Part shown: piece by piece, positions 9,601-18,600 of the stretch
Layout: each line of letters starts with the position of its first letter
Numbering within the stretch: the stretch's first letter is position 1
Made by a program: the position numbers and the translations under genes
Assembly (NCBI GenBank): GCA_001599295.1
Contig: BCGN01000002.1
Coordinates: 1,426,001-1,490,000, forward strand
DNA from: Sporopachydermia quercuum
Lineage: Eukaryota; Ascomycota; Sporopachydermiomycetes; Sporopachydermiales; Sporopachydermiaceae
DNA: 64,000 bases
Direction of reading: 5' to 3'
The notes under the pieces: model-generated
Databases searched by the model: none
What the model saw: the letters and a program-made list of their open reading frames with translations, nothing else
Told to the model about the DNA's origin: nothing

Positions 9601-11060
9601 GTACCTATCAACTTCACGGTGTTGTGAAACATGATTTGAAACCTGCTATTAGAGGTATGAACATGGCTTTGATGGATACATTAGCTGCATGTGGTGATGT
9701 CAACAGAAATGTCATGTGTTCTGCTTTACCTCAAAACCAAAAAGTTCATACCCAAGTAGTTAGAGCCGCTGATGAAATCAGTGAATATTTATTACCATCT
9801 ACTTTGGCTTACCATGAAATCTGGTTAGAAGGTAAGGATCCTTCTGATGGTGATGTTGATGCTGAAGCCATTTTCAATAATAGAAAGGGAGGTCCAAGAA
9901 AAACTCTAGTCGCTGGTCAATCTCTTGTTGACCAAGAGCCTCTTTATGGGCCTACCTATCTACCAAGAAAATTCAAGGTCACAATCTGTGTTCCTCCCTA
10001 TAACGACACTGATGTTTATGCCCATGATGTTGGTTTGATTGCTATTGTTGATGATGACAGTAATCTGCTAGGCTTCAATGTTCTAGCTGGTGGTGGTATG
10101 GGTACTACTCATAACAACAAGAAGACCTATCCTAGAACTGGTAGTATGATGGGTTTCGTTCCAACTGAATTAACTAGATTTGCATGTGAAAACATCATGA
10201 AGGTCCAAAGAGATTTTGGCGATCGTAAGAACAGAAAACATGCTAGACTCAAGTACACTATTGACGATATGGGGGTTGATGAATTCAGAGCTAAGGTTGA
10301 GGAATACTGGGGTAAGAAGTTTGAAGAACCTAGACCATTTGAATTGAAATCAAATGTTGATCACTTTGGTTGGATTACCGACGAAGACGGACATCATCAT
10401 TTCACGTGTTTCATTGAAAACGGTAGAGTTGAAGATACCCCTGAATTACCTCATAGAACTGGTCTTAGAAAGATTGCCGAAGTATTGGATGGTGAATTCC
10501 GTCTTACTGGTAATCAGCACGTTATCATTAGTAAAGTTAAGGATGAACAACTACCGCTCATCAAAAGTTTATTGAAAGAATATAAACTGGATAACACTGA
10601 TTTCTCTGGGCTAAGATTGTCATCTGCTGCATGTGTTGCATTCCCCACTTGTGGTTTGGCAATGGCTGAATCTGAAAGATACTTACCTGTTTTAATCAGT
10701 AAACTTGAAGCTGCATTGGAAGAATATGGATTAAGACATGATAGTGTTGTCATGAGAATGACTGGTTGTCCAAATGGTTGTGCTAGACCTTGGTTAGCAG
10801 AAGTTGCTTGTGTTGGTAAGGCTTACGGTGCTTATAATTTGATGTTGGGTGGTGGTTATCATGGTCAAAGACTCAATAAGTTATACAGATCCTCTATTAA
10901 TGAAGAACAAATTTTAGCTATATTGAAACCTTTATTCAAGAGATGGGCCCTTGAAAGAAACGATGGCGAACATTTTGGTGATTTCTTGATCAGAGTTGGT
11001 GTTATTAAGCCAACTTTGGAAGGNAAATATTTCCATGATGATGTTGAAGAAGAAGAGTAA
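6678..11060 (+). CDS. MET5: Sulfite reductase beta subunit
   Basis: Single-exon 1460-aa hemoprotein subunit (yeast Met5/Ecm17 is about 1442 aa) that reduces sulfite to sulfide with electrons from the Met10 flavoprotein in sulfate assimilation. In order it has an N-terminal pyruvate-ferredoxin-oxidoreductase-like region (to about 700) and a flavodoxin-like domain (about 715-870, ITILFASDGGNAENVA and TSTSGQGEFP). It then has the duplicated sulfite-reductase ferredoxin-like/siroheme modules (from about 910). The four ligands of the 4Fe-4S cluster and siroheme are visible as C-x5-C at Cys1319/Cys1325 (CVAFPTC) and C-x3-C at Cys1364/Cys1368 (CPNGC). Four N bases fall in the CDS, three at third positions. 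An acidic tail (DDVEEEE) ends the protein. The promoter carries sulfur-regulon motifs. Confidence 0.97.
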   Translation: MAPAKTVLKTQAEAVASVVEAVNTKLFLIQPAKSVSTTLSSVLARDGVQYTTLTENTDPFSTISSSISRSPKEITTITTSSETLLKAIPHLSEIASSSTVIHVELTAYKSGFADYSYISSLRNLGFVFLQSFDVADAQNVALSSYAISKSLRIPVVHFFYPKXDLEVFGPLPSSAVSTFLSGYSNDEETEEEGKSKTKVSEIQGAITEVFKNLRSLTGVXYTPFEYFGPRNATEVILVFGSVVEELKAAIKKTSESRVGIVSIRVYRPFFVAEFASALPKSVKSLAVLEQVRTQTTSWSPLILDLFADFSSLKTSLPELSQVVSFQAGIVNYENVSNAVKTILANLRSVSPIQNVYIGAKPASRDLSRDVLEAIESAKKHEEAYIKILKQVWGDKLNIINGLNDKKVGIDASPEFSFGKFLAREDERVKLIKSAVGALARNDFQSTDKGTLHDLLSAWVVAARXQKEDKNLDVNKLTELLENDGSASAKEILQYKEHLPFTSSWIIGSDAWAYDLGNSGIHHVISSGKNVNMLIVDSDPYTEKSVEPGQPRKKDIGLYAMNFGGVYVASVAVYSSYTQVLHALLEAEAFNGPSVVLAYLPYKSENDDAITILQETKKAISTGYWPLYRWNPSRELKDEEAFQLDSAVIKRDLQSFLDRENKLTLLSKRDPVLNRTLNSSYGTDVREQQKRSAKESYLQLLDGLSGAPITILFASDGGNAENVAKRLGRRAKSRGLKPLVMAMDDYPFEDLSNEENIILITSTSGQGEFPQNGKNFWEALKGSTDTDLASVKYSVFGLGDSHYWPRKQDKIYYNKPSKDLDAKFELFGGSRLAPLGLGDDQDADGWSTGYDAWEPIIWESLDVSGVGNADEPPPVTNEDIKIASNFLKGTIVEGLKDDSTGAISAADQQLTKFHGIYLQDDRDIRDERKANGLEPAYAFMVRVRLPGSVSTPAQWLKIDELADSRGNGTFKLTTRGTYQLHGVVKHDLKPAIRGMNMALMDTLAACGDVNRNVMCSALPQNQKVHTQVVRAADEISEYLLPSTLAYHEIWLEGKDPSDGDVDAEAIFNNRKGGPRKTLVAGQSLVDQEPLYGPTYLPRKFKVTICVPPYNDTDVYAHDVGLIAIVDDDSNLLGFNVLAGGGMGTTHNNKKTYPRTGSMMGFVPTELTRFACENIMKVQRDFGDRKNRKHARLKYTIDDMGVDEFRAKVEEYWGKKFEEPRPFELKSNVDHFGWITDEDGHHHFTCFIENGRVEDTPELPHRTGLRKIAEVLDGEFRLTGNQHVIISKVKDEQLPLIKSLLKEYKLDNTDFSGLRLSSAACVAFPTCGLAMAESERYLPVLISKLEAALEEYGLRHDSVVMRMTGCPNGCARPWLAEVACVGKAYGAYNLMLGGGYHGQRLNKLYRSSINEEQILAILKPLFKRWALERNDGEHFGDFLIRVGVIKPTLEXKYFHDDVEEEE

Positions 11061-11281
11061 TTATTATGGTCAAGGAATTAAAGAAGAGAGAAACGGAAGA
11101 GAAATATCTGAGAAAGATTGAGTATAATAATATATGGGAGTTTGTCATTTAATAGTACATGAACTTTTTTTGTTTAATATATATAGTAAGAAAATTCATT
11201 GATTGTTTATAATTTATATGTTTTTAATGGAGATTCGTGTGATTGTTAATTTATTTCCTTTCTTCCCTCAAGCCGTTAATA

Positions 11282-11876
11282 TCATTTTTTCCTACTGGCA
11301 GTTTTCATTGATCTTGATGGACTATTATTTCTACTCGGTGTCGCTGTTGTATTCCCTACAATTCTTTTCTTTGCAGGTGAAGCTGAGACTGCCTTTCTTG
11401 TCTCTGATTCTGTTGTCGTGGTGATTCTCAAAGGTGGCTATCTAATGGTTAGTACCAGGTTCACCAGTATAAGTGCATTAATACTGTTATGCAAAGCTGT
11501 TTCCATAGCTGCCTATTCATACATAATTAATACTTACTCGAATTGGGGAGCAGATTCTGCTACCTGGTGGGATTCTTGTAGGTGATTTTTCTCCAGTTAG
11601 CTGATTAGCATATTTGATTGTTCGTACAGTTAATATTCTATCGTCTTCATTGATCAAAACATTTTCTAGATCTTTCATCTTCACATTAAGTAGTCCCTTG
11701 GGTATTCTATTCTTTCTTGCTTTCAACTTCTTCACCAACATCTCAGTCATCAACTTTGATTCTTTTGTCAAACAGGTTATCCTTGTGTCCACCTCATTTT
11801 TAAACTGTCTTAACGCTTGCTCTTTGAACGAATCCTTATGTAGCTGTAAGCTCTTGGAAGTATGTTGGACTTCCAT
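11282..11876 (-). CDS. NBL1: Borealin-like chromosomal passenger subunit, two exons
   Basis: Exon 1 is 11876-11538; intron 11538-side donor GTAAGT, 100 bp (11438-11537), branch TACTAAC at 11454-11448; exon 2 is 11437-11282. The spliced product is 164 aa. Residues about 18-66 match the borealin N-terminal helix pair that binds Bir1/survivin and Sli15/INCENP: a helical run (FKNEVDTRI, then KESKLMTEMLVKKLKAR), the hallmark KNRIPKGL and then VKMKDLE. Borealin/Nbl1 proteins share this NRIP-x-x-L signature. The second exon adds a basic Ser/Thr/Pro-rich tail (SPAKKRIVGN, TPSRNNSPSRS), consistent with an Aurora-B/Cdk target. I chose the second AG after the branch point (ATTAGATAG); using the first AG gives a shorter out-of-frame tail. 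Saccharomyces Nbl1 is only 73 aa, so this version is closer to longer borealins. The start is the first ATG in frame. Confidence 0.7.
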
Positions 11877-12846
11877 TGTATGAATGACTATCAATGGATG
11901 GTGTTGAGTAGGTAGTATGGTCGAGATCAAGGCATACAATATATACTAATCACTCACAATTGTATAGATCATAATAGAATTTTGGAAGCTTTATGGCTAT
12001 AAAATTCAATTAAAGTCAACCTATCCTTTCTCTCTAACGAACAATAACGTTGTTTCTTGATCATCATTTTCTCCTTTGATTGTCATGTCATGTCATTTGC
12101 GCTTAGTTGTTTTCATATTTCCTGAATGAGACGTGTGGGATGAGATGTGATGTAGTTTGAACATGTGAAAATGAATGTATGGGTTATTGGACTTTCCTGA
12201 AATGAGATGCGAAGTCAAAGAAGATAAGAGTAAGGGTAAGAGTCACTAGGCCAGTCGACGGAAGGTGAAAATGCATGGTTGAGATGCCGCATTCCTGGTT
12301 GAATCTATTGAGTACTTATACAAGCAATTTACCAAAAGTTTTACTCTGATTCTTTTCTTCTTAATCGAAAGTATTTTAGTTGAATTATTGTAAAACCTGA
12401 GTTGTAACACTAAGCAACCTTTGCGTGCTGTTCATCTATTCATTATTGATTACACTATCAACAAGCGTAAGTGTCTGTTAACAGGGTAATTTGGACTAAT
12501 GAAGAGGACTGAAAAGTGAAGGTATGGTACTGTATGCTGATGCGCCACTACAAGAGACAGTTATCAATGAGTACCATTTACTAGCAATTGTTAGCCCGGA
12601 AGAACAACAAAGAAAAACAATCAGCCGGAGANTTGTTGCAGTTGATTGTCAAAGTATCAAGAAGTCACATTAGTGGAGACATAGGCAGGTTGGATAGGTT
12701 TATATCGCAATTGATAACTGGTTTATTTCATACCCAGGAGTAAGATCAACATTACAGTATTGAACATACTATATGATTTATATGAATTAGATATATTTAC
12801 TATATTGAAGTTATTCAAGAAAATCGAATATTAGTGATTTATCAAG
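11877..12846. other. Divergent intergenic NBL1-RPN10
   Basis: About 970 bp with no ORF of note. It should hold both promoters. I searched for a proteasome control element (GGTGGCAAA or its complement) before RPN10 and did not find one. A CATGTGAAAA motif at 12162 resembles a phospholipid-gene element but sits at no phospholipid gene. Confidence 0.5.
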
Positions 12847-13913
12847 ATGGTTTTGGAAGCTACTATGATTGTGTATGTGAATAATTAAGGAGGGGTTAGC
12901 ATGATTGAGATGGCCAGTATAGATTGATGGACATGCTGGTAAATAGTGAAATACTGGCATCAACTGGGTTTTGAGGTGACTCATGAGTATTCTTATTTAC
13001 TAACTAACATGAAATAATAGACTTGACAACTCAGAGTACATGAGAAATGGGGACTATTTAAATACGCGGTATGAAGCACAATTAGATGCGGTAGAAGTTA
13101 TATTCAATGCAAAGACTCTATCAAATCCAGAGAATACTGTTGGTGTTATGTCAATGGCAGGTGCTGGACCACAGGTGTTATCAACACTCACTTCTGACCA
13201 TGGAAGAATTTTAAGTGGTTTACACGAAACATCAATTGAAGGTAAAATTCATTTAACTACTGGTATTCAAGTTGCTGGGGTATGTTTTGTTTGCTATTTT
13301 ATGAACATTGATGGGAGATGAATTCCTTGATAAAGGAGTAGTTATCTTATAATTGGACGTCTGGATTACTAACGCAGCTGTTTCTCATTAGTTGGCATTA
13401 AAACATAGACAGAATAAGGTGCAGAACCAGAGAATAATTGTATTTGTAGGAAGTCCAATTGAAGAGAATGATAAGGACTTAGANAGATTAGCTAAAAAGA
13501 TGAAGAAGAACAATGTGGCGATTGATTTTATTAGTTTTGGAGAAGTTGAAGAAAACGCCGACAAGTTATCAAAATTCATAAACGTTGTTAATAGTAGAGA
13601 TAATAGTCATCTAGTGACAGTACCAGTTGGTCCTCAGCTGTTATATGAAGCTGTGAGTCAATCACCAATTATTAGAGAAGAAGGTGCTGAAGGTATGAGT
13701 GGAATGGGTGGCGAAGGAGATTTATTCGAATTTGGTGCTGATCCTAATTTAGATCCCGAACTTGCACTTGCTTTAAGATTATCATTAGAAGAAGAGAAGG
13801 CAAGACAAGCAAAACTGAACGAACAGCAAAAAGGCGAAAATTTAGAGAAAATTGATGAGGAAGGAACATCTGGTGATAAGATTGAAGACTCAAAGCCAAG
13901 TGAGGAGAAATAA
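12847..13913 (+). CDS. RPN10: 26S proteasome regulatory subunit Rpn10, three exons
   Basis: Exons 12847-12872, 13021-13279 and 13392-13913. Introns are 148 bp (donor GTATGT at 12873, branch TACTAAC 12998-13004) and 112 bp (donor GTATGT at 13280, branch TACTAAC 13367-13373). The spliced protein is 268 aa, the same length as yeast Rpn10. It begins [20 protein letters not shown], the N-terminus of the Rpn10 VWA domain, which docks on the 19S particle (residues 1 to about 190). A ubiquitin-interacting motif follows ([15 protein letters not shown], about residues 220-235), then an acidic/Lys tail. It is a ubiquitin receptor of the proteasome. Exon 1 carries only nine codons, so an ORF-only annotation would miss the true start. 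A CTG codon at 13638-13640 sits at the conserved leucine of the PQLLYE segment. Confidence 0.95.
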
Positions 13914-14284
13914 ACTTGTTACTGATATCAAATAATGCTTTTTCTTCCTTTGCACACAGCCTGCATGATTAATAAGATATTCATTTCAAATACTCTGATA
14001 ACTCTGATTGGAAATTAGGTGCTGGTAGTCCTGAGTAATAATCACATCCTAGTGAATTTCGTTTCTACGTCGCAAATCAGATGTATAAGAACCATTGGAA
14101 TTTATGTAAATCTAAAGCTTCCAGTTTTAAATATCAACTGATATTTTTAAGGCTCATCCTATCGTCATTTACTGTTTAATCATTCAATCATCATCAATAT
14201 CATACATCTCAATCCTTCCATTTTTATTCAAGTATCCGTAATAGAATCTTTTATGTCGTACCCAATCATTAATTCACTGTTTTG
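13914..14284. other. Convergent intergenic RPN10-INO4
   Basis: About 370 bp between the 3' ends of RPN10 and INO4. AT-rich, with no gene or clear structured element. Confidence 0.5.
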
Positions 14285-14996
14285 TCATATATTAGGGTTG
14301 TTGCTTTGCTTTGAATCATTACTTGATGAGTTTTGATTAGTTTCTTCTTCAACTTCAATCATGGGAACTACAAGCCCCGGTGGAACATCGATCCCATGGT
14401 CTTCCAGTGTTTTTACAATTGTTGAATTCTCATTCACAAGGTCGTTCAAATAACTTATTGCTGTTCACATTAGTTAGTATTTAGCTTCGTCCACCGGGGA
14501 ATTATATCTATCTGGAACTTTCACTAAAAAAAAATTCTGCAACATTATGCAAAGCGATAGATTTTCATCACCACATTTCCCTATAGCATCAGCCGAGCTG
14601 AAGATACTTACTCTTTCTTAAGACTGCAATCTCGCTTCTTCCTTCTTTCTCAGTCAATTTTGGAACAACATTCACTATTCTTTGAAATGCTTCTCTTATT
14701 GCTTGCCGTCTTTTCTGTTCTGACGCTATGTGATTTGCCTATGAATAAGCTCATCGTTAATACGGCATTCACTACTTTCATCAAAAAAAAAAAAAAAAAA
14801 AAAAAAATTCAACAACCTTCCGTAGTGAAACATAACAAGTAATACTCACTTTTTTCTCTTCCTCTGTTAGAAGATCAGTATTCGAATTTCTATTATTGGT
14901 TTTTTCCTTCCTTTTTGAAAGTTCTTCTTCGTTATTACTTTTATTCTCCATCTTCGGAGAGGTCCCATTCATATCTGCCTCATGTCCTTCGGTCAT
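14285..14996 (-). CDS. INO4: bHLH transcription factor Ino4, three exons
   Basis: Exons 14996-14850, 14738-14612 and 14460-14285. Intron 1 is 111 bp (donor GTGAGT, branch TATTAAC) and intron 2 is 151 bp (donor GTAAGT, branch TACTAAC at 14479-14473). All phases agree and give 149 aa; yeast Ino4 is 151 aa. Exon 1 is a charged N-terminus. Exon 2 starts within the bHLH: basic region and helix 1 NHIASEQKRRQAIREAFQRI, loop VPKLTEKEGR, helix 2 start SEIAVLRK. Exon 3 completes helix 2 with TISYLNDLVNEN and adds an acidic tail. In yeasts Ino4 pairs with Ino2 to activate phospholipid-synthesis genes, and in Candida the pair has been linked to ribosomal-protein genes. INO2 is not in this window. The E at position 6 of SEQKRRQ is the E-box-reading glutamate of the basic region. 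The assignment to Ino4 rather than another small bHLH rests on length and sequence resemblance. Confidence 0.85.
14783..14807. repeat. Mononucleotide run (A)25 / (T)25 in INO4 intron 1
   Basis: An uninterrupted run of 25 A on the plus strand, which is a T tract in the INO4 transcript between donor and branch point. Length is probably variable between alleles and error-prone in sequencing. Confidence 0.9.
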
Positions 14997-15699
14997 TCAT
15001 AAACTGACAATGCCTTACTTGCTTATAAATATCACTATCCTATATTTTTGGTCTTACTTTGTATGAACATTAATTACATTTCATTCCCATTCTGTGTTCT
15101 ACTCATCTCATAAAGTAAGCTGCTCAAAATTCCTGATTCGATCAATTCTTCTCACAACCAACCCCGTAAATTTAGTACATGAATGTTCTCAAGAATTGTT
15201 GAAATAGTTGCGCCTGTTCAATTGATGGGAAATAAGAGAAATAAAATGCACTGCTGCTAGCTAAGTTTGCTTATGCTTTGTCATATGAAAGTTGGGATTC
15301 TTAGACCGTACATTTTTAGTGTGATTAAAGAAGGGTCTGTTTAGAATGAAGTAATAGAAAACACCCTTAAAATATGCATGATATATGCAAAGAATATGCA
15401 ATGTTTGCAAACGTAAGATTCAGGTTATTAATTTTCTTCGAAATGCATATTATTGCAGGAGTGTACACAACTTTAGTAAATCAATCAGTACATGGTTATC
15501 ATGATACTTGAACAGAGAGATAGTAGCTTCAATTCACTAAAATCAGCGAAATTTACACACTACAGCTAATTACAATAATATACAATGCAAGAAATAATAT
15601 TTTACAGAAATGTCTTAATTATGTATATTATAGACAAATATTTGATGCAATAAAGATGATAATTCGGTGATTTAGTCAGATGATTAACGTATCAACGCA
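14997..15699. other. Intergenic INO4-MOT1
   Basis: About 700 bp between the INO4 start (left) and the MOT1 stop (right), both on the minus strand, so it holds the INO4 promoter and the MOT1 3' end. There is a cluster of ATGCA/TGCAAA-like words at 15370-15410. I see no gene. Confidence 0.5.
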
Positions 15700-18600
15700 T
15701 TAACGTAAAGATTGAATGAAATTATCAAGATTATACTCATCGGTATACTGAGATTCGTCCCATAGATCATTTAATTCACCCATTGCACTGGCAGCTTTAC
15801 CACCTAGGGCCTTAGCAACAGAGTCACTAGCATCATCTTCATCCTTATTATTTGACTCATTATCTAACTCAGCAACTTGCTCATTTGCTTCTGATGAGAC
15901 ATTAAACAAATCTAACAGCTGATCAGTATCCATAGAAGCCAATCCAGCATTCTGTTGATTCACAATAGTAGAAGCAATATTGATCTTGAACTTTTGAAGG
16001 CCCATGATTTTTTCCTCTAACGTACCCTTTGTAATCAATCTATAAACATTCACCACTTTCTTTTGACCAATACGATGTGCTCTATCCATGGCTTGTAGAT
16101 CATTCATTGGATTCCAATCATGTTCTACAAATATAACTGTATCCGCGCCAGTAAGATTCAAGCCTAATCCACCGACTTTAGTTGTTAACAATAACACATC
16201 AATAGAAGGATCAGAGTTGAAATTAGTAACAATTCCTTGTCTATCACGTGGATCGGTGCTACCATCTAATCTCATGTAAGTGACAGAAGGCATTAGCTTC
16301 TTGAATAAGTCATTCTCAATCATATCGAGCATATCCTTCAATTGACAAAAAATTAATGCTCTGTGTTGACTTATAACTTCGTTTGAATTAATGATTTGAT
16401 TATCGCTTTCCTTACTTTCAGTGGTACCAATACCACATTCAAGTAGTAAGGTTCTCAATGCCTGAAGCTTGGGTGCATGACGTACATCTCGTAACTCTTG
16501 TTTAGAGCTTTTCATATAGTCCATAATCTCTTCATAGCGAGGATGCTTTGGTGTCACAACTAATGCCGGATGGTTGCACAGTTTCCTCATATATTGTAGA
16601 GCTTGGAATACATGTTGTTTACCTTCTTTTTTGCCTTCTATCAGTTCGTTCTCAACAGCCCCTTTCTGCTTCTGGGCGAAATCAGAGTAAAGTTTTTTCT
16701 GAAGATCACTGAGCTCGCAATAATAATCTTGTATAATCTTTGGCGGTAAATCGGACAACACATCTTCCTTTAGTCTTCTCAGCATGAAAGGTAAAACTTG
16801 TTTATGTAAAGCTTCTAAAGCAAGTGCACCAGCTTCTTGTTCCTTTGATGAAGTTTTAGAATTACGACTAGCAGCAATTGGTTTAGCAAACTTCTCTTGA
16901 AACAAGCTCTCACTTCCTAAAAATCCTGGCATTAGGAAATCAAACAGGGACCAAAGCTCGACAACATTATTTTGAATTGGTGTACCAGTAAGAATTAGTC
17001 GATGTTCAGCTGATATTCTTTTAACTGATTTTGTTAGTTTAGATGAAGCGTTCTTGATAATGTGACCCTCATCAAGAACACAGTAATTATAATCTTGTGC
17101 AGATATTATTTCAACATCATTCCGTGAAATATCATAGGATGTAACAACGATATCATAGTCATTGAAAGTGCCTCTTAATGCTGAACGGGCACTAGGATTA
17201 CCAACATAAGCCAATACTTTTAAGAATGGGGCATAATTATGTAATTCTTGTTCCCAATGCCCTGTTAAAGTGGAAGGACATATCACCAGTGATGGTAATC
17301 TTCTTGTTTCCAGTGATTTAGTTTCTTTGTGCTCTTTAGCCCTCAGATAATGATCACTTGATATTATACATATAGTTTGTAGAGTTTTACCCAATCCCAT
17401 ATCATCACATAAAATGCCGTGTAGATGATACTTATTAAGAAAAGCTAACCAGTTTACACCTTCTTGTTGATACTTTCTTAAATCTGCTTTGATAGCAACC
17501 GGTAAAGTAAAAGGTTTGACTTTCGACACGTCCATCATTTGAGAGATGAATTCTCGCTCTCTGTCTCTTCCCTCCAGTAAATTAGGTGGCATATCTTCAG
17601 GGTCAGGAATACCTGATTCAAGAGGTACCAGTTTGATCAAAGATGCAAAAGTTGTTGTAGCTAGTATTCTCACGTCATTATCAGAATCACTCATTCTACC
17701 TAATACTGGTACAATTAAAAACACCACATAAGGTAAGATATCTGAGCCCATTGTCGATGCCAAATGATAAACACATTCAATTGCACCCTGTCTGTGGGTA
17801 AGTGAAGAAGGATTGGATATGGAAGGTAGCACGTTTTCAACAACTAGAGCAATAGCTGGTGATCTAAGTACACTACACATAGTAGCAATACATTTAGCTG
17901 CTGAATATCGAAATACCGAATATTGAGAAAACAACGCCGATAGAATGGATGGGAATTGATCAGTCACATATTTATGTAAATTTGAATTCCAACGGGGTAA
18001 CAATGCTCTTATTATTCCCATAGCATCAATAATCTCTTGACCTTTCTTGACATTACTAGCCAGTTCCTTAGATAATTCCGGTGTAAGATCTTTCAACTGT
18101 TTCAGAGGTTCCATCACATGATCTCTGAATTTAGGCAGCTTATCAAATAGGTAATCACCAAATTCATCGGAAATCTTTTCTAGTGCAAGTTTCGAACCTC
18201 TGCGTTTGATCCTAGCAGCTGCCACTTGTTTTTCATGTTGAATGATATCCAATGGATCAGTTTTAGCCTCNTCTTTTCTCAAGGAAAGAATAATATTAGT
18301 ATACTCTTTATTTGGCTCAAACTCTGGGACTTCAGAAGTATCCACGCATACAAATGCTGCTAGATTCTTAACCATTTTTTCAGCGGCTCCTTGTTTGCCC
18401 ATTTCAACAAAGGTTTTAACCATGTAAGATACAGTAACAACCGATCGTTTCTGAAGAATCTCATACTCTTCCAATTTTATACTTTCCATCAAGCTTCTTA
18501 TAACGGGATTCAACTTAGCTGGTATACCGCTAACCATAACATAAGCACTTGCAGTGGCAGATAATATACCAATATTTCTAGCATTCTGAGAATCTTGGGC

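Noticed and set aside
12162-12171. CATGTGAAAA, close to the inositol-responsive element
   Set aside because: It lies between NBL1 and RPN10, neither a phospholipid gene; one short motif in AT-rich DNA is expected by chance.
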